This document shows, in pieces, positions 1 through 5,392 of a DNA stretch of 5,392 nt. Origin of the DNA: Bacteroidota bacterium (GTDB lineage: Bacteria > Bacteroidota > Bacteroidia > Bacteroidales > UBA4417). Position 1 is the stretch's first letter. The number at the start of each line of letters is the position of its first letter. The stretch is taken from NCBI GenBank assembly GCA_020048595.1, contig JAIFMH010000087.1:1-5392 (forward strand). The letters run 5' to 3'. The notes beneath the pieces were generated by a model, which saw only the letters and a list, made by a program, of their open reading frames with translations, was not told where the DNA came from and searched no databases. Made by a program: the position numbers and the translations under genes.

Positions 1-802
1 AGTACATAAAATAAGGTTTGTCGGGTGTCAAAGCCTTTTGATATTTCATCCAGGCTACAGCTTGATTGGTCATATCATTCATGAAATGGTAGTTGGGGTC
101 TTCGGGCAATTCAACCACATGTGTGCCATCATAGACAAAAGGCGCCCACTGGTTGGTTTCTCCTCCGAAAAATCCATAAAACTTATCAAATCCCTGGCGA
201 TGTGGCCAGCGGTCCATGGGTCCGGAAACGCTGGTCTCCCAGGTTGCAGTTTCGTGCCACTTACCAAAGGCGCCGGTGCTGTAGCCGTTAAGGCGAAGTA
301 TTTCTGCAACAGGAGTAACATTTTGAGGAATTTCGCCGGTGTTGCCGGGGAAACCTGTAGCCATTTCCGTTATAAATCCCATGTTATTCACCTGGTGGTT
401 ACGCCCGCTTTTTATAGCTGCTCGTGTTGGAGAACAAACTGCTGTGGTGTGGAAATTGTTGTAATAAATACCCTCACTTGCAATACGGTCGAACGTTGGA
501 GTGCTAACCGGGCCTCCAAAGTTACTTGTTCCGGCAAAGCCGAGGTCATCGAGAAGTACCAGTATCACGTTGGGCGCTCCTTCCGGGGCTTTTACCTCGA
601 AACGATCCGGCATTTTTGCATTACGGACATCCAGCTCAGTAAAAGTTGGATTAAGTGGTGCTTTAACAGGAAGCGAAGTACGGTCGAGCCCGTCGGTACC
701 AACTTGCTGTTTTGCCTGCTGCTTGCATGAAAGGTTTACCATGCTGAATGGTAAAGCAAATATGCACAGAATCAGTAAATTTTTAAAAGCGGTTTGTCTC
801 AT
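1..802 (-). CDS. Arylsulfatase, type I formylglycine-dependent sulfatase (3' end outside window)
   Basis: Hydrolyses sulfate esters, probably outside the cytoplasm. The minus frame is open from an ATG at 800-802 to the window edge, giving 267 N-terminal residues. Residues 1-25 form a signal peptide (basic start, hydrophobic core about 9-21) ending in NLSC, so Cys26 may be lipidated; Asn at -3 is atypical for a lipobox. The sulfatase fold follows: the metal-binding Asp pair in LLDDLGFAG (D85, D86), the signature CSPTR at 123-127 whose Cys123 would be oxidised to formylglycine, and GKWH at 180-183 with the usual active-site Lys and His. DRWPHRQGFDKFYGFFGGE (about 198-215) is typical of the large arylsulfatases of roughly 500-800 residues, so half or more is missing here. 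The leader is A/T-rich without a Shine-Dalgarno sequence. A maturase (FGE or anSME) must be encoded elsewhere. The natural substrate cannot be read from this part. Confidence 0.93.
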   Translation of the reverse strand, partial: MRQTAFKNLLILCIFALPFSMVNLSCKQQAKQQVGTDGLDRTSLPVKAPLNPTFTELDVRNAKMPDRFEVKAPEGAPNVILVLLDDLGFAGTSNFGGPVSTPTFDRIASEGIYYNNFHTTAVCSPTRAAIKSGRNHQVNNMGFITEMATGFPGNTGEIPQNVTPVAEILRLNGYSTGAFGKWHETATWETSVSGPMDRWPHRQGFDKFYGFFGGETNQWAPFVYDGTHVVELPEDPNYHFMNDMTNQAVAWMKYQKALTPDKPYFMY

Positions 803-881
803 TGATTAATTAATTTTAAGTTAGTAATCCAGAATGTTGAATTAGTGAAAAGCCCCTGATCTATCCTTGTCTCCTTGTATG

Positions 882-912
882 CAAAGATAAATCTGGAATA
901 AGCAAAATGAAA
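882..912 (-). promoter_or_regulatory. Bacteroidota-type promoter for the arylsulfatase
   Basis: Read on the minus strand, 882-889 is TATCTTTG, a perfect match to the Bacteroidota -7 consensus TAnnTTTG. Nineteen bases upstream, 909-912 reads TTTC, three of four bases of the -33 TTTG element at the usual spacing. Transcription would begin near 875, leaving a leader of about 70 nt before the sulfatase ATG. The -33 element overlaps a 13-mer that recurs upstream of the LuxR-type gene, so a regulator could act here. The consensus is known from the phylum; use of this site is inferred. Confidence 0.6.
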
Positions 913-923
913 TAGTTATCAAT
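911..923. repeat. 13-mer shared with the regulator promoter region (copy 1)
   Basis: AATAGTTATCAAT occurs here and again at 4084-4096. After a two-base difference both copies continue with GTAT, and both are preceded by TGA-like bases. This copy overlaps the -33 region of the predicted sulfatase promoter. It may be a regulator-binding element, although a chance match of an AT-rich 13-mer is not excluded. Confidence 0.45.
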
Positions 924-950
924 AGGTATATTCTTTTGTATGTAAACCAC

Positions 951-996
951 ACCACCTGGCGTGGTCAATAAAGCGTTTCCGTCAGAAGTGCCAGGT
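951..996. other. Nested inverted repeats in the DUF2252-sulfatase gap (possible weak terminator)
   Basis: ACCAC (951-955) and GTGGT (961-965) form a 5-bp stem around a 5-nt loop. Separately, ACCTGGC (954-960) can pair with GCCAGGT (990-996) across 29 nt, so the two structures are mutually exclusive. They lie downstream of the DUF2252 gene and upstream of the sulfatase promoter, where a terminator for DUF2252 would be expected. There is no clear U-tract, so the role is uncertain. The rest of the gene-free stretch 803-1073 shows the sulfatase promoter and a 7-nt repeat, and no convincing gene. Confidence 0.3.
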
Positions 997-1004
997 TCCA
1001 GGTT
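991..1004. repeat. Tandem heptamer CCAGGTT x2
   Basis: Two perfect adjacent copies of CCAGGTT (GGAACCT-type on the other strand). The unit sits just beyond the end of the DUF2252 gene. Short 7-nt tandem repeats of this kind are found in intergenic DNA of some bacteria; with only two copies this may be a remnant. Confidence 0.5.
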
Positions 1005-1073
1005 CAATACCAAAGCACCAGATTTCGGGAGCAAAGAATAAACAGAGCAAATTAATCACATACTTCATATAAT

Positions 1074-2471
1074 TTACTCAGCCGATTGCGCAACTTTGAT
1101 CCTTCCGTTCCTTGCTGCTGCAGCCAATGCCTGGTAATCTTTTTCAGTCTGATCGGCATAGGCAAAGGCAAAGTTAACCATGGCCTGGTCCAGTTCATCG
1201 CTATTGCCGGCATAGCCTGCAATCATAGCCGCATCACCCGATTTGGCATGAGCCAGCGCCAATGCCCAGCCACACAAGGAACTATATTGGGGCAGGTTTT
1301 CAATTTTCACTTTATTGGGATCAAACTCAATACCACCCTTCATATCCCGTAACTGTCGCACGTAAAATTCCAAACCACCATACTTAAACCAACCCAGAAA
1401 AATATCGGGCGCAGCCTGCAACAACCGCTGGCCAATAACCACCCGTTGACCCTGGTGCGAATAAATTGATTTGGTAACATAAGGTTCAAGAACTGATGGC
1501 TGAGCTTCTTTTATCTGGAGAAACAACGGGTCATTTGTATGATTCCCGGTAAGGAAAACAACCCAGCATCGTGTTCCCACGCTACCAACTCCAACAACCT
1601 TTCGTACAACATCTGTAATGCGATAGTTTTTGAGTAGGGCTTTACGTTCATCTGCTAATGAAAGAAAATAGGATTCGAGAAATATTTCCATAGCAGCATC
1701 GACAGGTGTGCCATCTTTCAGGTGTGTTTCCCTTACAATAAAGGGGGCATTTTCGTGAAGGCGGTATTTGGCATCCACCAGGTCGGTAAGTTTACCAAGC
1801 ACCTGCATATGTGTCCGCTGACGGGCTTTGCTCATTATTTTTAAGGCGCCTTTTTGTGCCGTTCCGGTTAATGTTTTTAAAATGTCGGCTTCTTTAATGG
1901 TAGCATACCACAACTCGAGGTATCCCATCCCTGCATATTCGTGCATTCGTTTCCGATATGAACTTACTGCTGCCAGCACGCCTTCTTTACATAAACGTTT
2001 ATTGGCACCCAGGAATCTTCCGGAAGCCACAATACTTGCCACAAGTCGTTTCATATCCCATTCCCAGGGCCCCGGCAAGGTTTCGTCAAAATCATTGATG
2101 CCAAAAACCAGGTTTCGTTCAGCCGAAGCAAATACACCAAAGTTAGCCACATGCATATCGCCACAAGCCTGTACCTTAATTCCTGTAGGCTTAGGACCTG
2201 ATGCAAGGTCGGCAGCCATTATTGCAGCTCCTCCGCGAAGAAATGCAAAAGGCGAAGTGAGCATTCGAGCATAGCGTATTGGAACAAGTTCCTCCAGGCG
2301 TGTTTTCCCTTGTGCTTCCAGAATAGAAACCGGATCGGCACGTTTTGGCGAAGGATTATATTCTCCTTGTTTGATGCGCGGGAATTTTACACGTAATGCC
2401 TTCCCGGCTGCCATGCGTTCTTCAATCGTTTTGGGTTTCGATTGAAAATGGGTTATAATTTTTTCTTCCAT
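1074..2471 (-). CDS. DUF2252 family protein, kinase/phosphotransferase-like motifs
   Basis: A complete 465-residue protein with no signal peptide or membrane segment, so probably cytoplasmic. It matches the DUF2252 family (COG4320-like) in length and motifs; no reaction is established for the family as far as I know. GDMHVANFG (104-112) resembles the catalytic loop of aminoglycoside phosphotransferases and kinases, and NDFDE (126-130) resembles the metal-binding DFG/DxD site. WEWDMKRL follows at 136-143. Further on, VGVGSVGTR (293-301) looks like a glycine-rich loop and LQIKEA (318-323) like the ATP-binding lysine strand. The C-terminus (ALALAHAKSGD near 404-413, YADQTEKDY near 438-446) is typical of the family. 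The start ATG has an AAAACA leader, as does the next gene upstream. It lies 138 bp downstream of the DUF4239-like gene on the same strand, so cotranscription is possible but not shown. Phosphotransferase activity is inference. Confidence 0.9.
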   Translation of the reverse strand: MEEKIITHFQSKPKTIEERMAAGKALRVKFPRIKQGEYNPSPKRADPVSILEAQGKTRLEELVPIRYARMLTSPFAFLRGGAAIMAADLASGPKPTGIKVQACGDMHVANFGVFASAERNLVFGINDFDETLPGPWEWDMKRLVASIVASGRFLGANKRLCKEGVLAAVSSYRKRMHEYAGMGYLELWYATIKEADILKTLTGTAQKGALKIMSKARQRTHMQVLGKLTDLVDAKYRLHENAPFIVRETHLKDGTPVDAAMEIFLESYFLSLADERKALLKNYRITDVVRKVVGVGSVGTRCWVVFLTGNHTNDPLFLQIKEAQPSVLEPYVTKSIYSHQGQRVVIGQRLLQAAPDIFLGWFKYGGLEFYVRQLRDMKGGIEFDPNKVKIENLPQYSSLCGWALALAHAKSGDAAMIAGYAGNSDELDQAMVNFAFAYADQTEKDYQALAAAARNGRIKVAQSAE

Positions 2472-2511
2472 TGTTTTAGCGAATTTTGTTATTAAACATA
2501 TTCAGACTAAA

Positions 2512-2532
2512 GTGCATGGTGCATAGTGCTTT
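2512..2532. repeat. Heptamer tandem repeat GTGCATR (2 copies plus a degenerate third)
   Basis: Three consecutive 7-nt units read GTGCATG, GTGCATA and GTGCTTT, the third degenerate. They lie in the 138-bp gap between the DUF4239-like gene and the DUF2252 gene, about 40-60 bp upstream of the DUF2252 start. The gap has no clear TAnnTTTG box; the nearest is TATGTTTA on the minus strand at 2493-2500, with no -33 partner. Confidence 0.5.
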
Positions 2533-2609
2533 GTAATTCAATTATTGACTATGCGTAAATTCGAGGATTATTATATTAATGTACTCTTAACCTGTTTTTT
2601 ATTTCAATG

Positions 2610-3407
2610 TTATTTTGTCCCGACATTTGACTGCATCACCTGCAACTGTTGCTGCAAGGTGAACACAGGTTTCTGATTGATTGGTGCCAGCCCGGTTTCG
2701 GGCCGGTCAAGTGCTAAAATCAAAAACATGACTATGGCAAAAATAATTCCCAGTATAAGATTGATCCTGAAACTTCCTTTTCCCGAAATCCCGAACTGAT
2801 AGCCAAGCGCAAGCATCGAAAAGAAAGTTATGATAAACAAAGCCCAAAGTATTACAACAGGGATACGAAACTCAAGGGTCATGGTCACTCGCTGATTATA
2901 ATTCTCAACCAAATCATTTACTGATGAAATGAAGAGTGAGTAATTTTCGGAACTCCGGTCCAGTTCGCCCAGTTTTTCGCAATACTTCCATAAGGTATCC
3001 TGAATCTGTTGTGAACGGGACATCATAATGCCAAGTTTCGAAAGATCACTGGCAAGCTGAACACGATGATCAACATATTCAACCAATAGATTTCTTGTTT
3101 CATTGCGCATGGGTTCCGGTATTAAACCTGCCCGCAGGTATGTTGTCCGGATGTTTGTAACCTCGTCAACTAATAATTCTTTGCGTGTATCGTAACGATT
3201 GGCCACAATCTGAAAAGTGAATGCCAGCATAAAAGCCAAAAGTCCAAATGTAGAACCAACTACAGTGCCAACAGGGGTATGCTGCATGTCTTCCGATTTC
3301 TTGCTGCGGTAAATTCCATAACGCTGACCGAGAAAAATGGGTATAAGCACAACCAGTAGCGGAATCAGAAACATTCCGGTAATTTCAAGAAAGAACCTGA
3401 TGTTCAT
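2610..3407 (-). CDS. Bestrophin-like (DUF4239) membrane protein
   Basis: A 265-residue predicted inner-membrane protein. Hydrophobic helices lie at about residues 5-27, 47-69, 183-207 and 215-234. Between helices two and three is a soluble, helical and charged stretch of about 110 residues. The layout of two helices, a soluble middle and two helices, together with PVGTVVGSTFGLLAFMLAF (45-63) and LALDRPETG (231-239), is characteristic of DUF4239, called bestrophin-like because of presumed similarity to bestrophin channels. Ion transport is therefore possible but unproven. The ATG at 3405-3407 is preceded by GAAAACA and no Shine-Dalgarno sequence, and places the first helix at the N-terminus as expected. 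It is on the same strand as DUF2252, which follows after 138 bp, and 192 bp downstream of the DUF1214 fragment. I found no good -7 box in that 192-bp gap. Confidence 0.8.
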   Translation of the reverse strand: MNIRFFLEITGMFLIPLLVVLIPIFLGQRYGIYRSKKSEDMQHTPVGTVVGSTFGLLAFMLAFTFQIVANRYDTRKELLVDEVTNIRTTYLRAGLIPEPMRNETRNLLVEYVDHRVQLASDLSKLGIMMSRSQQIQDTLWKYCEKLGELDRSSENYSLFISSVNDLVENYNQRVTMTLEFRIPVVILWALFIITFFSMLALGYQFGISGKGSFRINLILGIIFAIVMFLILALDRPETGLAPINQKPVFTLQQQLQVMQSNVGTK

Positions 3408-3599
3408 TGTTTTCGGGGTTATTTATTCTTTTTGTTAATACAGCATTAATCTTCTATTTATTTCAAGATCCAAATTCCGAGACCCATGCAAGAGGGACGT
3501 TAAAAGTTTTAAAGGGTACGAAAATCATGGGCTTGGGATTTTGGGCCTGGCATTTGAGATTTATTTTAAGCTTGTTACAGTTTAACGCATTTGTACTAA

Positions 3600-3983
3600 T
3601 CATTTCACTTCTTCAATTTCACCAGGTCTCCACGATTTATCAAACCAGGCTTCAGTAGAGTAGTAAAGCCGGAGTATCATATTCCAGCCTTTACCCGGAA
3701 TTGTTTTCACCCAGTTGTTTTCATTGCCAGCCGGAGCCTGTGGGCCAAACCATGCATCCACTGAACCGTCCTGGTTAACCACAAGTTTCTTACAGCTGCT
3801 AAAAACTGACGGCCATGGCTGATCGGTACTGATTATCATGCGCGTATGGTTGTCATATACAATTACCGACCAAAACTTGCTTGCAGATATATCAGGTGGC
3901 AGGTGCAATGTGTAGTACCTGCTTCCGGCTAAGGGTTTGCCGTTGGCATCGAATGTAGCGATATATTGTAATTCCTCTTCCAT
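3600..3983 (-). pseudogene. C-terminal fragment of a DUF1254/DUF1214 protein
   Basis: The 127 residues from the ATG at 3981-3983 match only the C-terminal part of DUF1214 (PF06742): LHLPPDISASKFWSVIVYD (26-44), then NHTR, WFGPQAPAGNENNWVKTIPG (78-97) and LRLYYSTEAWFDKSWRPGEI (104-123). Family members normally have a signal peptide, a DUF1254 domain and the first part of DUF1214 ahead of this, totalling roughly 350-500 residues. None is present. The frame stays open for 20 more codons upstream, to a stop at 4044-4046, but that sequence does not look like the family. The end is intact with a normal stop. I read this as the remnant of a gene whose 5' end was lost when the region carrying the LuxR-type gene was joined to it. 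A short stand-alone DUF1214 protein is the alternative. The function of full-length members is not firmly known. Confidence 0.72.
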
Positions 3984-4017
3984 AAACCTTGATCTGATGA
4001 CAAGTGGTTTATCCGTA

Positions 4018-4049
4018 TTATAAATAATGAGTGCTTCCTCTATTTATAA
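4018..4049. repeat. Perfect 9-bp AT-rich inverted repeat
   Basis: TTATAAATA (4018-4026) and TATTTATAA (4041-4049) are exact reverse complements separated by 14 nt. The element lies between the divergent DUF1214 fragment and LuxR-type gene. It could be a binding site for a dimeric protein, or chance in AT-rich DNA. Confidence 0.5.
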
Positions 4050-4069
4050 CAATATAAAATTACATCCAT

Positions 4070-4085
4070 TTGTCAGCTCTGACAA
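4070..4085. promoter_or_regulatory. Operator-like dyad upstream of the LuxR-type regulator
   Basis: TTGTCAG-CT-CTGACAA is a perfect 7-bp inverted repeat with a 2-nt centre. Its centre is about 30 bp upstream of the -7 box at 4108-4115, that is near -43 from the predicted transcription start. This is a typical place for an activator or autoregulator to bind. The bound protein is unknown; the adjacent LuxR-type protein is a natural candidate. Confidence 0.5.
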
Positions 4086-4096
4086 TAGTTATCAAT
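4084..4096. repeat. 13-mer shared with the sulfatase promoter region (copy 2)
   Basis: AATAGTTATCAAT is identical to 911-923 and abuts the end of the TTGTCAG/CTGACAA dyad. It covers the region where a -33 element for the LuxR-type gene would lie, and no TTTG is present there. That would suit a promoter that depends on an activator. Confidence 0.45.
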
Positions 4097-4107
4097 GAGT
4101 ATTTTAA

Positions 4108-4115
4108 TACCTTTG
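4108..4115 (+). promoter_or_regulatory. -7 box of the LuxR-type gene promoter
   Basis: TACCTTTG matches the Bacteroidota -7 consensus TAnnTTTG perfectly. Transcription would start near 4121, leaving about 30 nt before the start codon. No TTTG lies 19-21 bases upstream, where ATAG, AATA or CAAT is found instead. Confidence 0.6.
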
Positions 4116-4150
4116 ACTGCTACTAAAGGTAATTCTTCCTATTTCACGTG

Positions 4151-4909
4151 ATGATGACTGATCCCAGAAGTTACAATTTGTTTCACAAGTTTATAGAAAC
4201 CTATGCCCCGTCCGGGTTCCACGGGATTGTTCGGGATGATACACTGGTAGAGGAACTTGAGAACTATACCAGGGAAAATAATCAGTTTTTCTTTGTTGGA
4301 GACCTGCTCCAGATGAAGATCAATTATACCAGTAAGAGAAGTAGTGAAATGATCGGTATTATGCCGGATGACTTCACTCCCTATCATTTAAGGGAAGCTA
4401 TTCATCCCGATGATGCTATAAGACATGGTAATGGCACTGCCCAATTGTTCAGGATGGCAACCGATCTTTTTATTCAAAGGAAAGGGACGCAACTGTTATC
4501 AACCGATTTAAGGTTTCGAAATCCTTTTGGATTGTATCCGGATTTACTTGTTCAGTGCTATTTATTCAATATTGAATCCCAAATAAACACAGTTTATATT
4601 CTGCAAATACACACTGGTATTGAGCATGTTAAAAAGAGCAAGGCTCATTTTCATTATTACGTAGGAGACGATCTTTCCAATTTCAGATTTCCGGATGAGG
4701 AATTATTAAGGATAGGCAATCCATTATCGGATCGTGAATTTGAGATTGTGAAGCTTATAGCAACCGGCCTGAGCAGTGAACAAATAGCTGAGAAGATATT
4801 CCTGAGCTTCCATACAATCAGCACACATCGCTCAAATATATTGAACAAGACAGGCTTTAATACTATCGCCGGGCTTATTATTGACTTCCAGAAGCAGGGG
4901 ATTCTTTAG
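4151..4909 (+). CDS. LuxR-type transcriptional regulator with N-terminal PAS-like domain
   Basis: A DNA-binding regulator of 252 residues. Numbering below counts from a possible GTG codon at 4148, one codon earlier. The N-terminal two-thirds resembles a PAS sensor fold: FFFVGDLLQMKINYTSKRSS (47-66), the PAS-3-like AIHPDDAIRH (84-93), and a strand-rich stretch up to about 160. The ligand cannot be predicted. The C-terminus is a GerE/LuxR helix-turn-helix (about 192-237): LSDREFEIVKLIATGLSSEQ, IAEKIFLSFHTISTHRSNIL, then NKTG. There is no receiver-domain phosphorylation site, so it is not a classical NarL-type response regulator. Successive GTG, ATG and ATG codons at 4148-4156 leave the start ambiguous; I prefer the first ATG. 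No well-spaced Shine-Dalgarno sequence is seen. It is transcribed divergently from the DUF1214 fragment and toward the PF13557 gene, and is the only plus-strand gene. Its targets are unknown. Confidence 0.88.
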   Translation: MMTDPRSYNLFHKFIETYAPSGFHGIVRDDTLVEELENYTRENNQFFFVGDLLQMKINYTSKRSSEMIGIMPDDFTPYHLREAIHPDDAIRHGNGTAQLFRMATDLFIQRKGTQLLSTDLRFRNPFGLYPDLLVQCYLFNIESQINTVYILQIHTGIEHVKKSKAHFHYYVGDDLSNFRFPDEELLRIGNPLSDREFEIVKLIATGLSSEQIAEKIFLSFHTISTHRSNILNKTGFNTIAGLIIDFQKQGIL

Positions 4910-4930
4910 ACGTTTGTTTTCAGAAGAAGT

Positions 4931-4954
4931 AATTGCTGAATCAAAACAGTAATT
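4931..4954. terminator. Possible bidirectional terminator hairpin
   Basis: AATTGCTG (4931-4938) pairs with CAGTAATT (4947-4954) over 8 positions including one G-U pair, with an 8-nt loop. It lies 21 bp after the LuxR-type stop codon, in the 98-bp gap between two converging genes, where a shared terminator is expected. The stem is AT-rich and no strong U-tract follows on either strand, so support is weak. Confidence 0.35.
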
Positions 4955-5007
4955 TGACACAACTACCTGTTCCTGGTATTGGTGACAATTCTTTAGGACA
5001 TTTCCAT

Positions 5008-5392
5008 CTACGACTTTTTACTTTTTGGCAAACCCCCGCCCCAACGGTATTGCCAGAAAACGCCAACAACAGTAAAATCAGTGCCTGTGCGGGTAGAAAC
5101 GCCTGTGCTGAATGTAAATTTCAGTGAGTGGTGAAGATTTAACGGAAGGGCAAATGTTAGCCCTAAGCGGGAGTTTTTCTGCAGATCATCACCCTCAACA
5201 CCATCCAGGGTAGTGTGCCCGCCCCAGTAATACGTTCCATCCACCGCTGCCCAGATGCCAGGCGTGAAATTGTAATTCACATGTCCCTGCAGGGATCCGA
5301 TTGGAGCCTGCGAACGGGTTTTACCCCCATAAAAATCATGGTTGGTGGTGTAAAATGCAGCGCCACCTGTTAGTTCCAGCATAAGGTGTCCA
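5008..5392 (-). CDS. PF13557-type outer-membrane beta-barrel protein, C-terminus (5' end outside window)
   Basis: The minus frame is open from the right edge to a TAG at 5008-5010, giving 127 residues. An internal ATG at 5380-5382 is probably not the start, because coding continues upstream (Gly-His-Leu before the Met) and the visible part begins mid-barrel. The sequence alternates polar and aromatic or hydrophobic residues as in beta strands: SLQGHVNYNFTPGIWAAVDG, TYYWGGHTTLDG, RLGLTFALPLN, SLKFTFSTGVSTRTGTDF and a final FWQYRWGGGL. This matches the end of PF13557, named after a putative MetA pathway of phenol degradation and often annotated simply as transporter. Members are probably outer-membrane channels; substrate is usually unknown and phenol should not be assumed. 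A short basic tail (KSKKS) follows the barrel. It converges on the LuxR-type gene with a 98-bp gap, so it is not in an operon with that gene. Confidence 0.75.
   Translation of the reverse strand, partial: GHLMLELTGGAAFYTTNHDFYGGKTRSQAPIGSLQGHVNYNFTPGIWAAVDGTYYWGGHTTLDGVEGDDLQKNSRLGLTFALPLNLHHSLKFTFSTGVSTRTGTDFTVVGVFWQYRWGGGLPKSKKS

Noticed and set aside
38..809. Long plus-strand frames (38-730 and 501-809)
   Set aside because: They are antisense to the arylsulfatase, whose minus frame carries all the catalytic motifs; the plus translations are Cys- and Ser-rich without family features.
982..1068. 28-residue minus-strand reading frame starting 6 bp after the DUF2252 stop
   Set aside because: It has a hydrophobic start, but its second half simply translates the CCAGGTT repeats (EPGTWHF), there is no ribosome-binding signal, and such frames arise readily from heptamer repeats.
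1086..2274. Plus-strand frames at 1086-1352 and 1828-2274
   Set aside because: They are antisense shadows of the DUF2252 gene.
2538..2548. TCAAT-T-ATTGA palindrome between the DUF4239-like and DUF2252 genes
   Set aside because: It has only 5-bp AT-rich arms with no associated promoter element, so it is consistent with chance.
3407..3658. Plus-strand 83-residue hydrophobic frame over the 3408-3599 gap
   Set aside because: It begins at TTG and overlaps the end of the DUF1214 fragment antisense. Its hydrophobicity follows from T-rich DNA and no family is recognisable.
4145..4150. CACGTG palindrome just before the regulator start
   Set aside because: A 6-bp palindrome is expected by chance and lies in the untranslated leader or start-codon region.
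4933..5127. Plus-strand 64-residue frame
   Set aside because: It runs antisense into the beta-barrel gene and matches no family; it also overlaps the possible terminator hairpin.

Overview
The window looks like a chromosomal stretch from a Bacteroidota bacterium, probably of the free-living or marine kind (Marinilabiliales/Prolixibacteraceae-like is a guess). This rests on two perfect TAnnTTTG -7 promoter boxes of the Bacteroidota type, starts preceded by A-rich leaders without a Shine-Dalgarno sequence, a moderate GC content judged by eye, and protein families common in that phylum. I could not run any search, so family names come from motif recognition.

Layout, left to right. Positions 1-802 (minus): the N-terminal 267 residues of a secreted, probably lipid-anchored arylsulfatase that runs off the left edge. 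803-1073: intergenic, with the sulfatase promoter, a hairpin and a 7-nt tandem repeat. 1074-2471 (minus): a complete DUF2252 protein with kinase-like motifs in an unusual order. 2472-2609: a short gap with a different 7-nt repeat. 2610-3407 (minus): a four-helix membrane protein of the bestrophin-like DUF4239 type. 3408-3599: gap with no gene seen. 3600-3983 (minus): only the C-terminal end of a DUF1254/DUF1214 protein, apparently a decayed gene. 3984-4150: a dense regulatory region with two inverted repeats, a 13-mer shared with the sulfatase promoter region, and a -7 box. 4151-4909 (plus): a PAS-like/LuxR-type transcription factor, the only plus-strand gene. 4910-5007: convergent gap with a possible terminator hairpin. 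5008-5392 (minus): the C-terminus of a PF13557-type outer-membrane beta-barrel protein that runs off the right edge.

How they may work together (inference): a surface sulfatase, an outer-membrane barrel, a DUF1254/1214 remnant, a membrane protein and a DUF2252 protein fit an accessory locus for handling extracellular organic or sulfated compounds or envelope stress. The LuxR-type protein is the obvious candidate regulator. The shared 13-mer upstream of both the regulator and the sulfatase is the one sequence hint of a regulatory link. No CRISPR array, tRNA, rRNA, transposase or attachment site was seen.
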